A stretch of DNA of 64,000 bases from Clostridia bacterium (GCA_017504165.1 JAFVRR010000011.1:62001-126000); one strand, 5' to 3'; counted from the stretch's first letter, positions 18,082 through 26,931 are shown. Numbers and translations: made by a program. The notes: a model not told the origin generated them from the letters alone.

Positions 18082-18809
18082 TGTGCCACCTCCGTTTTGC
18101 TAGTTAATACTTGGCAAGCAGAAGATGATAAAATTTCAGGTAAAACGTCTTCTTTTTTGCCGTCGGTTTTAATTTGACCGTTTGCAATAATTACGATTCT
18201 ATCGGCAATATTTAAAATTCTTTCCTGGTGAGAAATAATAAGTAACGTGCCGTTAGATTTATTAACAAGCCTTTCAAATACCGTAATTAAACTCTTAAAA
18301 CTCCAAAGGTCGATACCTGCTTCAGGCTCGTCGAATATTGTGAAGGTAGAGTTTCTTGCCATAGTAATTGCAAGTTCAATACGCTTAAGTTCACCGCCAG
18401 ATAAACTAGAGTTAATTTCGCGGTTAACGTACTCTCTTGCGCAAAGCCCAACTTCTGATAAATAAGCGCAAATATCGGTAACTTTTAATTTTTTACCGCT
18501 TGCGATATTAATTAAGTCTGATACCGTAATACCTTTAAACTTAACTGGTTGTTGAAAAGCAAACGCAATGCCTTTTCTAGCGCGCTCGTCAATAGAAAGG
18601 TCGGTTATATCTTCACCGTTAAAGTAAATTTTACCGCTAGTTGGCGTAATAATACCCATAATAATTTTTGCAAGGGTAGACTTACCACCGCCGTTAGGGC
18701 CTGTAAAGGCAATAAGTTTATCGTCAAGAGTTAAATTTATATCTTTTAGTATTTCTTTTCTTTCACCGTCAACTTCGGCGGTAAAGCATATATTTTTAAG
18801 TTCAATCAT
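18078..18809 (-). CDS. sufC: SufC/SmsC-type Fe-S assembly ATPase
   Basis: A 243-residue soluble ABC ATPase that powers the SufB scaffold. Walker A is GPNGGGKST (37-45), the signature is LSGGELKRIELA, Walker B plus catalytic Glu is FDEPEAGID, and the switch His is in ISHQERIL. The Glu in SGGELKR and the PEAGID block set SufC apart from transport ATPases. First gene of a two-gene operon read leftwards from a promoter at 18846-18875. Confidence 0.93.
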   Translation of the reverse strand: MIELKNICFTAEVDGERKEILKDINLTLDDKLIAFTGPNGGGKSTLAKIIMGIITPTSGKIYFNGEDITDLSIDERARKGIAFAFQQPVKFKGITVSDLINIASGKKLKVTDICAYLSEVGLCAREYVNREINSSLSGGELKRIELAITMARNSTFTIFDEPEAGIDLWSFKSLITVFERLVNKSNGTLLIISHQERILNIADRIVIIANGQIKTDGKKEDVLPEILSSSACQVLTSKTEVAQ

Positions 18810-18845
18810 ATTCGTCCTCTAATAATGGTTCAATAACCGTATGTA

Positions 18846-18875
18846 AGTATAACTTAAATTTTTAATTTAAGTCAA
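18846..18875 (-). promoter_or_regulatory. suf promoter with an internal dyad (candidate operator)
   Basis: On the minus strand TTGACT (18870-18875), 18 bases, TATACT (18846-18851). The spacer contains a perfect inverted repeat, ACTTAAATT / AATTTAAGT at 18852-18872 with a 3-base centre, well placed for a repressor such as an Rrf2-type regulator; the regulator itself is not identified. Confidence 0.65.
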
Positions 18876-18896
18876 GCAAATAATTAGACTATTATT

Positions 18897-19646
18897 TTAT
18901 TTGTAAATTAAACGTGGAATAGTAACGTTTTCAAATTTATCGCCTATATCGCTATTAGAAATAACTACGTCAAAGTCTTTAATAGAGCATAGTCTATAAG
19001 GAGAAGTTTTATTAAGTTTAGAATCGTCAAGCAATATAACTTTTTTAGAAGAGTTTTCCATCATTACCGACCGAATTGCGTTTTCTTCGTTAAAACAGTC
19101 GTAAACCGTGCCGTATTTATCAACTGACTGCGCAGATAAAAAGGATACGTTAGCGTGAAAGCATTTAATGCTTTCGCTAGCGTTGTGCCCAACTAAAACG
19201 GAATTGTTAGTAGGGGAAATCATACCGCCCGTAGAAAACGCCGTTATACCGCATTTAGATAAAACGGACAAGGTATCTATACCGTTAGTTATAACGACGA
19301 TATTTTTAAAAGTTTTTAAGTATTCGGCAATAAAGAAAGTGGACGTAGAACCGTCAAGAAAAATCACGTCGCCGTCGTGAATTAAATTAATGGCAAGCAG
19401 TGCCATTTTCTTTTTTTCTATACTGTTTTGGTGCGTTCTAAAGGTAAAACTTGGGAAGTAGTTATTTTCATTGTTAAGTTGAACGCCACCGTGTTTTCTT
19501 GTAACTAACCCCTTTGCTTGAAGTTCGTTAAGCGTACGCCTAACTGTTGATGGGCTAACGTATAGTTTTTGCGAAATTTCAGTAATTTGCGCGTAATGGT
19601 TTTCTTCTAAAAAATCAAGAATTGCCTTTTGGTTTATATCTTTCAT
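18897..19646 (-). CDS. DeoR-family transcriptional regulator
   Basis: A 249-residue repressor with an N-terminal winged helix-turn-helix (QKAILDFLEENHYAQITEIS... VSPSTVRRTLNEL) and a DeoR C-terminal sugar-phosphate-sensing domain (FLDGSTSTFFIAEYL, VVITNGIDTL, STGGMISP). It is divergent from the glycerol-3-phosphate oxidation genes starting at 19797, so by analogy with GlpR it probably represses them and senses glycerol-3-phosphate; that role is inferred from position. Candidate operators lie between the two genes. Confidence 0.88.
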   Translation of the reverse strand: MKDINQKAILDFLEENHYAQITEISQKLYVSPSTVRRTLNELQAKGLVTRKHGGVQLNNENNYFPSFTFRTHQNSIEKKKMALLAINLIHDGDVIFLDGSTSTFFIAEYLKTFKNIVVITNGIDTLSVLSKCGITAFSTGGMISPTNNSVLVGHNASESIKCFHANVSFLSAQSVDKYGTVYDCFNEENAIRSVMMENSSKKVILLDDSKLNKTSPYRLCSIKDFDVVISNSDIGDKFENVTIPRLIYK

Positions 19647-19796
19647 AAAAATTGCTCATTTTCCTAAAAACAAGCATGAAAAATGGTAGATTTGCAAACA
19701 TTTCAATCAATTTTAGATAAAACTAATAACTAATATTGATTATTTGCTTATTTTTATTATAATGTAATTATAAATAAAAGTCAAGGATTAGGTATT
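19647..19796. promoter_or_regulatory. Divergent regulatory region of deoR-like gene and glpA-like operon
   Basis: Two near-identical direct repeats, TTGCTCATTTT at 19652-19662 and TTGCTTATTTT at 19744-19754, flank the region and are plausible DeoR-family operators. No textbook promoter stands out; TATAAT-like words occur near 19759-19765. Confidence 0.4.
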
Positions 19797-21248
19797 ATGA
19801 ATAATTATGACGTTATTGTAATTGGCGGTGGTGTCGTAGGCGGTATGATTCTACGCGAACTCACTAGATACGAATTAAAAGTGTTAATGGTAGAAAAAAA
19901 CTGCGACGTTGCTATGGGGCAATCTAAAGCAAACAGTGGTATCGTACACGCGGGTTTTGACGCGGAAACGGGTACTAATAAAGCAAAGTTTAACGTCTTA
20001 GGCGCTAATATGATGCAAGAAGTTTGCGAAGAACTTGGCGTTAACTATAAAAATAACGGCTCGCTCGTAGTTGCTTTTTCTAAAGAAGATATTAAAACTT
20101 TAAAAGTTTTATTAAAACGCGGTAAGAAAAACGGCGTTAAAAACTTAAAAATCATAGCTAAAAAAGAGTTAAAGGCTTTAGAACCTAATATTTCCGACGA
20201 TGCTCTCGGCGCGTTATACGCAAAATCTGCGTGTATCGTTTGTCCGTACAGTTTAACTATAGCGTCAATCGGCAACGCTATGGATAACGGCGCTGACTTA
20301 TTAGTTGATTTTGATACCGTTAAAGTGGAAAGAGATGGCGAATACACTAAACTTACCGCAAGTGACGGTAGAGAAGTTTTAGGTAAAATTATTATTAACT
20401 CTGCGGGCGCGGGCGCTGAAAGTATTGCCAACTTGTTCGGCGATTATTCTTTTAAAACGGGGCTTAGGCGTGGCGAATATATGCTTTTAGACCGTGAAAG
20501 CGGTAATTTAGTTAATCATACCTTATTCTTTACTCCTAGCGCTAAGGGTAAAGGGGTACTCGTTACTCAAACGGTAGACGGCAATATTTTACTTGGACCA
20601 ACTTCAGTTGAGGACGGTAATCCTATCCCAGAAACTACCGACGAAGGCTTTGCATTTATTAAAGAAAAGGCAAGTCAAATGTGTAAAAGCGTTCCATACT
20701 ATAACGTTATAACTTCATTCGCAGGCAATAGGGCGTTTTGTGATAGACACGACTTTATTATTGAAGAAAGCAAGGCGTATAAAGGCTTAATTAACTTGGC
20801 GGGTATAGAATCGCCTGGTTTAACGTCTGCACCTGCAATAGCAAAGTACGTAGTTAATGAAATGGTGCTTAAAATTAAATACGCATACGTTAACCATTAC
20901 TTTATTAGAAAACGTTATTCTATTGATAATTTATTCCAAAAACCTTTTAAAGAATTAACTATAGAAGAAAAGAACTTCGTTATTAAAAAGGACAAAAACT
21001 ACGGTAAAATCATTTGCCGTTGTGAAGGAATTACTGAAGGCGAAATTAGAAATGCAATCCGCCAAAATCCACCTGCTAGGACTGTAGACGGAGTTAAACT
21101 TAGAACGCGCGCAGGTATGGGCAGATGTCAAGGTGGTTTTTGTCAATCTAGAATAGTTGAAATTTTAGCGGAAGAAAACGGCGTTTCCGTTTTAGAAATT
21201 ACTAAAAACGGCAAAGGCTCGGAAATTTTAGTGGAGGAAGGCAAATGA
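19797..21248 (+). CDS. GlpA-like glycerol-3-phosphate dehydrogenase (FAD, with BFD-type [2Fe-2S] domain)
   Basis: A 483-residue flavoprotein. The N-terminus carries the FAD dinucleotide motif GGGVVGGMILREL; the DAO-type domain contains the SGIVHAGFDAETGT block. The C-terminus has a BFD-like [2Fe-2S] domain with Cys407, Cys409, Cys444 and Cys449 (CRCEGIT ... GRCQGGFCQ). Oxidises glycerol-3-phosphate to dihydroxyacetone phosphate in the anaerobic pathway. It overlaps the next gene by four bases (ATGA) and heads a three-gene operon with the GlpB-like and DUF1667 proteins, the usual Clostridia arrangement; no glycerol kinase gene is in the window. Confidence 0.9.
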   Translation: MNNYDVIVIGGGVVGGMILRELTRYELKVLMVEKNCDVAMGQSKANSGIVHAGFDAETGTNKAKFNVLGANMMQEVCEELGVNYKNNGSLVVAFSKEDIKTLKVLLKRGKKNGVKNLKIIAKKELKALEPNISDDALGALYAKSACIVCPYSLTIASIGNAMDNGADLLVDFDTVKVERDGEYTKLTASDGREVLGKIIINSAGAGAESIANLFGDYSFKTGLRRGEYMLLDRESGNLVNHTLFFTPSAKGKGVLVTQTVDGNILLGPTSVEDGNPIPETTDEGFAFIKEKASQMCKSVPYYNVITSFAGNRAFCDRHDFIIEESKAYKGLINLAGIESPGLTSAPAIAKYVVNEMVLKIKYAYVNHYFIRKRYSIDNLFQKPFKELTIEEKNFVIKKDKNYGKIICRCEGITEGEIRNAIRQNPPARTVDGVKLRTRAGMGRCQGGFCQSRIVEILAEENGVSVLEITKNGKGSEILVEEGK

Positions 21249-22492
21249 GAAATATAGACTTGGCTATTATTGGTGGCGGTCCTGCTGGTCTTGCCGCCGC
21301 TATATCCGCTTACGATAACGGCATTAAAAATATAGTAATTTTTGAAAGGGAAGATAAACTTGGCGGTATACTTAATCAATGTATCCATAACGGTTTTGGC
21401 TTAACTAGGTTTAAAGAAAGTTTGACTGGACCTGAATACGCTAATAGGTTTATTGACGGCGTTTTAGAAAGAATTATAGAAGTTTTAAAAGAAACTACCG
21501 TTTTAGAAATTACTAAAGATAAACTTATAACTGCAATAAACAGTGAAGACGGAGTTTTTCAAGTTGAGGCGAAGGCTATCATTTTAGCAATGGGTTGCCG
21601 TGAAAGAAGTAAAGGTGCTCTCAATATTGCAGGTACTAGACCTGCGGGCATATTCTCTGCGGGGACTGCTCAAAAATACGTCAACATAAAAGGTTATATG
21701 CCTGGTAAAAAAGTAGTAATTTTAGGCTCTGGCGATATCGGTCTTATTATGGCAAGGCGTATGACGCTTGAAGGCGCGGAAGTTAAAGCGGTATTTGAAC
21801 TTATGCCGTATTCTTCTGGACTTAAAAGAAATATCGCGCAATGTTTAGACGATTTTAATATCCCACTTTATTTAAGCCATACAATCACTAAAATTGAAGG
21901 CAAAGAAAGGGTGACGGGAATAGTTGTTTCTGAAGTTGACGAAAACAAAAAGCCAATTAAAGGCACGGAAAAACATTTCGATTGCGATACCGTTTTATTC
22001 TCGGTAGGATTAATTCCGGAAAACGAACTTTCTAAAACTGCAAGCGTTGAATTATCGCCAAGGTCAAAGGGCGCAATTGTAGACGAGACTAGGGAAACTA
22101 ACGTTTCAGGCATTTTTGCTTGCGGTAACGTACTTCAAGTTCACGATCTTGTAGACTTCGTGTCGGAAGAGGCTGAAATTGCGGGTAAAAGCGCATCGAA
22201 TTATATTCTTAACGGTAAAGAAAATAGCGAAACGGTTTCGGTTAAAGAGGGTAAAAACGTTCTTTACGTATTACCGCAAAAACTAAACGTAAATGCCGAT
22301 AATACTAAAATTTTCTTTAGAGTAACAAACACACTTAAAGACGTAACTATAAAAGCGGAATCGGGTGGCGAAGTGATTTTTTCTAGAAAGAAAAAGGTTG
22401 CAGTACCGGGCGAAATGGAAACGGTTTTATTAAGTAAAGAAAAGATTAGCGCTCTAAAAGGCGAAGTGGTAATTTCAGCAGAGGTGGAATAA
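21245..22492 (+). CDS. GlpB-like NAD(P)/FAD-dependent oxidoreductase
   Basis: A 415-residue two-dinucleotide-binding flavoprotein: FAD motif GGGPAGLAAAISAY near the N-terminus, then a second Rossmann motif VILGSGDIGLIMARR, and a late GIFACGNVLQVHDL block. Probably passes electrons from the GlpA-like subunit to NAD(P) or a quinone. Starts by ATGA overlap and its stop overlaps the next ATG by one base. A ~80-residue C-terminal extension (NVLYVLPQKLNVNAD...) resembles a small beta domain seen in these clostridial proteins. Confidence 0.87.
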   Translation: MRNIDLAIIGGGPAGLAAAISAYDNGIKNIVIFEREDKLGGILNQCIHNGFGLTRFKESLTGPEYANRFIDGVLERIIEVLKETTVLEITKDKLITAINSEDGVFQVEAKAIILAMGCRERSKGALNIAGTRPAGIFSAGTAQKYVNIKGYMPGKKVVILGSGDIGLIMARRMTLEGAEVKAVFELMPYSSGLKRNIAQCLDDFNIPLYLSHTITKIEGKERVTGIVVSEVDENKKPIKGTEKHFDCDTVLFSVGLIPENELSKTASVELSPRSKGAIVDETRETNVSGIFACGNVLQVHDLVDFVSEEAEIAGKSASNYILNGKENSETVSVKEGKNVLYVLPQKLNVNADNTKIFFRVTNTLKDVTIKAESGGEVIFSRKKKVAVPGEMETVLLSKEKISALKGEVVISAEVE

Positions 22493-22839
22493 TGGAAAGT
22501 TATAAATTTATTTGTATAGAATGTCCTATCGGCTGTAATTTAACGGTGGAAAAAAATGGCGAAGAATTAACCGTTTTAGGAAATACTTGTAAGCGTGGCG
22601 AAATGTATGCAAAACTTGAAGTTATTTCGCCTAAACGCGTAATAACTACTATTATGCGTACGGAAGACGGTAAAATTATAGCAGTAAAAACCGACAAGCC
22701 GGTATCAAAAACTAAAATGTTTGAATACGTTGAACAAATTAAAAGTAAAAGGGTAAAAAGCGGAGCGAAAATCGGCGACGTTTTAATCGAAAATATTGAA
22801 GAGGGCGCAAACGTGATTGCAACTTCTAACCCATATTAA
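22492..22839 (+). CDS. DUF1667 iron-sulfur-type small protein
   Basis: A 115-residue member of DUF1667, which accompanies the GlpA/GlpB-like flavoproteins. Cysteines 8, 11, 15 and 33 (CIECPIGC ... GNTCKRG) are spaced like a cluster- or zinc-binding site; the phrase SPKRVITT is also typical. Probably an electron-transfer subunit, though its biochemical role is not established. Last gene of the operon; terminator at 22843. Confidence 0.88.
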   Translation: MESYKFICIECPIGCNLTVEKNGEELTVLGNTCKRGEMYAKLEVISPKRVITTIMRTEDGKIIAVKTDKPVSKTKMFEYVEQIKSKRVKSGAKIGDVLIENIEEGANVIATSNPY

Positions 22840-22842
22840 ATT

Positions 22843-22868
22843 AAACCGCGATTAATTCGCGGTTTTTT
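22843..22868 (+). terminator. Terminator of the glpA-like operon
   Basis: AAACCGCGA pairs with TCGCGGTTT, then TTTT. Confidence 0.9.
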
Positions 22869-22923
22869 AATTTTGCAAGTAACTTTTTAAGCCGTAAAAA
22901 TTAAAATATGTCTTTAAAAGTTA

Positions 22924-22952
22924 TTGAAATATACTATTTTTCGTGCTATAAT
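22924..22952 (+). promoter_or_regulatory. Promoter of the glycosidase-like operon at 22992
   Basis: TTGAAA at 22924-22929, 17 bases, TATAAT at 22947-22952. Confidence 0.75.
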
Positions 22953-22991
22953 TAACAAAGTTAAATACTTTTATGGTAAAAGGAGTTGCTA

Positions 22992-24389
22992 ATGGATATT
23001 TCTAATAAAAGGATTTGTTTTTTTGACAAAACGCTTGTTGATGAAAGTAAGACTACCGCTATGCATATTTGGCATAAACCAACGCCAAAAGACATAGTTT
23101 TTAAATTTGATAAAAAGTGGGAAGAAAAGATTTCTTATCCACACGTTTTTAAAGATGGCGACGTTTATAAAATGTACTATATGGCAACTACAAAGCGAGG
23201 TACAAAGGTTGACCTTGACGAGTATTTTTACGTTTGCTTGCTCACAAGTTGCGACGGTATTCATTGGGAAAGGCCAATAATCGGCTTGCACGAATTTGAT
23301 GGTAGTAAAGAAAACAATATAGTTTTCCCATACCCTATGGAATTTTCGGTATTTAAAGACACTAATCCTAACTGTAAGGAAGATGCAAGATACAAGGCGT
23401 TAAATCACGTGCCTACAATCCGTGAACTTAATTACTATAAGTCTAGCGACGGCATCACTTTTACCGATAAAGTTATGGTTTCGAACAAGGAAAACTTTGA
23501 CACTTTATCTACCGCTTTCTATAACGAAGAAACGGGCAAATATTCCGCTTACGTTAGGGGGTTAACTTACTTTGACGTCGAGGAAGACGGTGTTAAAAAA
23601 ACTAAATACCGCCGTGATATCAAATATATCACTAGTGACGATTTTATAAATTGGACAGACCCTGTTCCTTTAAACTTTTTAGACGATTGCGGGGTTTATC
23701 AAATTTATACTAACTGCGTATTCCCGTATTACAACGCTCCACAGTATAAAATCGCATTCCCAACAAGGTACTACGACGATAGAAAATGGTCGCCAAGTTA
23801 CGATAACTTGACTGGCAGGGAAGATAGAATTATTCGCGGTCAAGATTTACCACGCGCGGCTGTTGCGTTAACGGATACGATTTTTATGTATTCGCTTGAC
23901 GACCTTAATTGGTATAGAAGTCCGTGCGCTTTCTATACGCCAGGGCTTGAAAATGAAAAGAATTGGGTGTATGGCGATTGTTTCCCTGCAAGGGGTAGTT
24001 TAATTGAAACGGAAAATTCATTGTTCGGCACTAAAGAAATGTCATTTTTTGATCCCGATAAAAAGACCAACTCTTTAGTAAGATACGTTTTAAGGGTTGA
24101 TGGGTTTGCATCTTTTAAAGCGCAAGATAAAAATGAAGTTTTAGAAACTAAACCGTTCACTTTTAAAGGTAAAAATTTATATCTTAACGTAGCGTCGTCC
24201 GCTAGCGGTGGCGTTTACGTTAAACTTATAGGCAAAACTAAAACTTTAACTAGTTACGAAGTTTTAGGTGACGACCTTAATAAACTTGTATCCTTTACTA
24301 ACGGTACGGTTAGTGAACTTGAAGGAGAAGAAGTCGTTATGGAAATTTCTTATAGCGACGGTGACGTTTATTCGTTTAAATTTGAATAA
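22992..24389 (+). CDS. Glycoside-hydrolase-like five-bladed beta-propeller protein (GH32/GH43-like)
   Basis: About 465 residues with propeller-type repeats: SYPHVFKDGDVYKMYYMA, YVCLLTSCDGIHWERP, ARYKALNHV, and SPSYDNLTGREDRII. These blade motifs (substrate phrases 'KMYYMA', 'SCDGIHWERP') recur in GH32, GH43 and GH130 relatives, but no catalytic residue set can be fixed by eye. A C-terminal beta-sandwich (KGKNLYLNVASSASGGVYV) is also seen in GH32/43 partners. ATG 22992 follows AGGAG at 22981-22985; an in-frame TTG at 22986 is less likely. First gene of a run with the YhcH-like protein and a phosphatase, which suggests sugar uptake or metabolism. No signal peptide, so cytoplasmic. Confidence 0.75.
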   Translation: MDISNKRICFFDKTLVDESKTTAMHIWHKPTPKDIVFKFDKKWEEKISYPHVFKDGDVYKMYYMATTKRGTKVDLDEYFYVCLLTSCDGIHWERPIIGLHEFDGSKENNIVFPYPMEFSVFKDTNPNCKEDARYKALNHVPTIRELNYYKSSDGITFTDKVMVSNKENFDTLSTAFYNEETGKYSAYVRGLTYFDVEEDGVKKTKYRRDIKYITSDDFINWTDPVPLNFLDDCGVYQIYTNCVFPYYNAPQYKIAFPTRYYDDRKWSPSYDNLTGREDRIIRGQDLPRAAVALTDTIFMYSLDDLNWYRSPCAFYTPGLENEKNWVYGDCFPARGSLIETENSLFGTKEMSFFDPDKKTNSLVRYVLRVDGFASFKAQDKNEVLETKPFTFKGKNLYLNVASSASGGVYVKLIGKTKTLTSYEVLGDDLNKLVSFTNGTVSELEGEEVVMEISYSDGDVYSFKFE

Positions 24390-24398
24390 AGGTGAGTT

Positions 24399-24857
24399 AT
24401 GGGAAATAAAGTTATTAAATTAAACAGTTATAAAAATATTGATTTTAATGGGTTTAACTGCCCAAACGTTTTAAAATTTATGCAAACGGCGGATGAAAAC
24501 ACTCCGCTTGGCGTACACGATTTTGGTAAGGAAGGTTTTGTTAACGTAATAGAAACTACGACTAAAAACGTAAAGCCTGAAATTTATGAAGTACATAAAG
24601 AATACTACGATATTCATTGTTTACTTAGTGGTGAAGAAAAGATTTACTACGGCGATTTATCTAATATGGCGTTATTTAAAGAGTATAACACGCCTGATGA
24701 GGCAAGTTTACATAAAACAAATAAAGAAACTAATTTTGTTACCTATAAAAAAGGGGAAGGCGTTGCCATTTTAAACCCCGTAGCGCATACTTGCGTTTTT
24801 GCTATAAATGATGAAATGAAAATTAAAAAGGCAATTATTAAAGTTAAGGTGAAATAA
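24399..24857 (+). CDS. YhcH/YjgK/YiaL-family protein
   Basis: A 152-residue cupin-like protein: EVHKEYYDIHCLLSGEEKIYY, followed by FKEYNTPDEASLH and the C-terminal AILNPVAHTCVF, all conserved in the YhcH/YiaL family, whose members act on sugar anomers or sit in sialic-acid and related catabolic operons. The His of EVHKEYYDIH and the later His of VAHTC are probable metal ligands. The start has GGTGAG; the stop shares one base with the next ATG. Confidence 0.85.
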   Translation: MGNKVIKLNSYKNIDFNGFNCPNVLKFMQTADENTPLGVHDFGKEGFVNVIETTTKNVKPEIYEVHKEYYDIHCLLSGEEKIYYGDLSNMALFKEYNTPDEASLHKTNKETNFVTYKKGEGVAILNPVAHTCVFAINDEMKIKKAIIKVKVK

Positions 24858-25492
24858 TGACTAAAATCTTGATTGTAAGACACGGACAAAGCGATTCTAA
24901 CGCATCTAAATCGTTGACGGGACAAAGGGATAGCAAACTTTCGGAAATGGGTTTAAAACAAGCCGAACTCGTTAGCGAATATATTTATAAAAATTACAAA
25001 ATTGATGAAATTCATTCAAGCGATTTAACGCGTGCGGTGCAAACTTTAACTCCGCTTGCTAAAACGCTTGGATTAGAAATAATAAAAACCCCAAAACTCA
25101 GAGAACTGAATTGTGGGGATTGGCAAGGTCAAAAAATTAGCGATTTACTTCAAGACGAAAGGTATTTAAAGTGGAAAAATGAAGATTTAACCATTCAAGC
25201 GCCTAACGGCGAGTCTTTCGTTGACGTGCAAGCGCGCGCTTATAATTATTTAGAAACTATTGCTAAAAATAGCGACGGAAAAACTATCGCAATGTCACTT
25301 CACGGTGGACCTATTAGAATGATTCTCGCTAAAATTTTAGATATTCCGCCAAGTGAATGGCATAAAAGTTTAGGGTACGTAAACAACGCGTCTACAACCT
25401 TGTTAAATTATGAAAACGGCAAGTTTACAATACTATCAACAACTGATGATTATTTAGGCGAACTCTCTACCGAAATGCCTAAAGGCCTTTAA
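24857..25492 (+). CDS. Histidine-phosphatase-family protein (phosphoglycerate-mutase-like)
   Basis: A 211-residue member of the RHG superfamily. The phosphorylated His is His9 in VRHGQSDSN; the partner residues are in SSDLTRAVQTL, ELNCGDWQG and MSLHGGPIRM. The size and sequence fit small phosphatases (PhoE/CobC-like) rather than glycolytic mutase. The substrate is unknown; the two upstream genes make a sugar phosphate plausible. Translationally coupled to the YhcH gene by a one-base overlap. Confidence 0.88.
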   Translation: MTKILIVRHGQSDSNASKSLTGQRDSKLSEMGLKQAELVSEYIYKNYKIDEIHSSDLTRAVQTLTPLAKTLGLEIIKTPKLRELNCGDWQGQKISDLLQDERYLKWKNEDLTIQAPNGESFVDVQARAYNYLETIAKNSDGKTIAMSLHGGPIRMILAKILDIPPSEWHKSLGYVNNASTTLLNYENGKFTILSTTDDYLGELSTEMPKGL

Positions 25493-25833
25493 GGTTTTAA
25501 TGAAGTAGTAATTATTATAATTATTGCCTCGGTTATTATCGGTAAAAGGGTAAATATAACAAAAGTTATAATATTTGGCTTAGTCTTTTTAACGATAGAG
25601 ATAATTAGCCCAACAATTGCTAGTATAATACATACGATATACCCAATAGAGCCTATAATTATAACGATAAGCGTAAGGTATAAGGCTAAACTAAGCCCAA
25701 CGTTTTCGCTATTTAGCGAGTCTATTAGATTCCAAACTAAAAAAGCAGTCATTAATGCGTAGGCTACAATGAATAAAATTTTAAACACTAAAAGCGATTT
25801 ATATTTAGGTTTTTCAATATTTAAGTTAGTCAT
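25489..25833 (-). CDS. Small integral membrane protein of unknown function
   Basis: A 114-residue protein with four hydrophobic segments (LLVFKILFIVAYALMTAFLV, LALYLTLIVIIIGSIGYIVC, ILAIVGLIISIV, IITFVIFTLLPIITEAIIII). I recognise no family. On the minus strand AAGGAGGT precedes ATG, a near-perfect Shine-Dalgarno, so the gene is believable. It ends convergently, overlapping the phosphatase stop by four bases, and no terminator separates them. Confidence 0.65.
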   Translation of the reverse strand: MTNLNIEKPKYKSLLVFKILFIVAYALMTAFLVWNLIDSLNSENVGLSLALYLTLIVIIIGSIGYIVCIILAIVGLIISIVKKTKPNIITFVIFTLLPIITEAIIIIITTSLKP

Positions 25834-25909
25834 AATTTACCTCCTTATCTCTTAAATATATTATAACACGCATTTTACAAATTTTCAATAGTAAGTTTTT
25901 GGTGATAGT

Positions 25910-26620
25910 ATGGGCAGTATTTTAAAATATAAAGATAAATATTTTTCCATTCTTGGCGATTCTCTTAGCACTTTCAAAGGTGTAAGTGAACCGTCTTTTG
26001 CCTATTTTTACGATGACGCTAAAAAATTAGAGGCGGACGTTATTGCCGTTTCGGATACGTGGTGGGGAATGGTTATAGATTATCTTGGCGGTAAACTACT
26101 TGTTAACAATTCCTTTTCGGGCAGTACCGTATCTTATAGTCCGCTTTACGAATGCGAATCTTACGGTTGTAGCAAAGAAAGAACTTCATCATTAGATAAA
26201 AACGGCGTAGAACCTGACGTTATAATGATTTATTTAGGCACTAACGATTGGGGCGCGGGGTTTAAGTTAAAACCAACGTTTTTAGATAGGGAAAAATCAC
26301 TTAGTACTTTTTCTACCGCATACGAAGAAATGCTTTTAAAAGTAAAAAACAAATATAAAAACGCGGAAATTTGGTGCTTTACGTTAACCGAAAGTTACTC
26401 TTCTAAAATTGAAGAATTTGAATTTCCTAAGCAAAAATACGGGTATTCTATCGCTGATTTTAGCGCTGTTATTAAAGAAGTTGCAGAAAGTAACGGTTGT
26501 AAAGTTATAGATTTGTTTAAGCATTGCAAACCATTTGATACGATTGACGGGTTTCATCCCAATAAAGAAGGTATGAAAACCATAGCCACCGCCGTAATAG
26601 ATATTTTAAAAACCGAATAA
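25910..26620 (+). CDS. SGNH/GDSL-family hydrolase
   Basis: A 236-residue esterase-like protein with the four SGNH blocks: GDSLS with Ser18, a Gly in NNSFSGSTVSY, Asn in YLGTNDWGAG, and DGFHPNKEG carrying the catalytic Asp/His. No signal peptide, so cytoplasmic; likely deacetylates a sugar or similar small ester. It stands alone between the small membrane protein and a terminator at 26631. Confidence 0.9.
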   Translation: MGSILKYKDKYFSILGDSLSTFKGVSEPSFAYFYDDAKKLEADVIAVSDTWWGMVIDYLGGKLLVNNSFSGSTVSYSPLYECESYGCSKERTSSLDKNGVEPDVIMIYLGTNDWGAGFKLKPTFLDREKSLSTFSTAYEEMLLKVKNKYKNAEIWCFTLTESYSSKIEEFEFPKQKYGYSIADFSAVIKEVAESNGCKVIDLFKHCKPFDTIDGFHPNKEGMKTIATAVIDILKTE

Positions 26621-26630
26621 AAAAATTTAA

Positions 26631-26659
26631 AAGAGCGGATAGAAAACTATCCGCTCTTC
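26631..26659 (+). terminator. Terminator after SGNH hydrolase
   Basis: AAGAGCGGATAG pairs with CTATCCGCTCTT around AAAA; followed by CTTAT, a weak T tract. Confidence 0.75.
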
Positions 26660-26668
26660 TTATACAAA

Positions 26669-26740
26669 AAACCACTAGGTAATAGCCTAGTGGTTTATTT
26701 GGCGCACCCTAAGAGGCTCGAACTCCTGACCTTTGGTTCC
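26669..26740 (-). repeat. Displaced copy of the tRNA-Arg 3' half plus its terminator
   Basis: 72 bp repeating 26901-26972 with a single mismatch (G at 26728 against A at 26960). On the minus strand it contains tRNA-Arg from the base after the anticodon to CCA and then the hairpin ACCACTAGG/CCTAGTGGT terminator. There is no 5' half, so it is not a functional tRNA. The break at the anticodon loop is a standard position for tRNA integration cores. Confidence 0.85.
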
Positions 26741-26900
26741 TCGTCAAAGCACGACTTTATGCAAACTTTTTACATAAATGCAAAAAGTTAGATTTTATCG
26801 TCGGCTTTTCCTCTTTCCCAAAAATCTTTTGCAAAGCAAAATATTTTTTGGAGCCCTAAGTTTAATTTTGGTCTACGAAACACAAAGGTAATATAAAAAC
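26741..26900 (-). repeat. 160-bp segment between tRNA-Arg and its displaced tail
   Basis: No coding gene is credible. It holds a long imperfect hairpin (26817-26851: CCAAAAATCTTTTGC against GCAAAATATTTTTTGG) and another (AACTTTTT/AAAAAGTT). The first hairpin region, read on the minus strand (26811-26858), is clearly related to 50847-50896 upstream of tRNA-Thr, including 19 identical bases (26814-26832). Confidence 0.65.
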
Positions 26901-26931
26901 AAACCACTAGGTAATAGCCTAGTGGTTTATT
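26901..26931 (-). terminator. Terminator of tRNA-Arg
   Basis: AAACCACTAGG pairs with CCTAGTGGTTT around TAATAG; on the minus strand it follows the tRNA CCA immediately and is followed by GTTTTTAT. Confidence 0.8.

Noticed and set aside
26669..26740. Second functional tRNA-Arg
   Set aside because: Only the 3' half is present; no acceptor 5' strand, D arm or anticodon.
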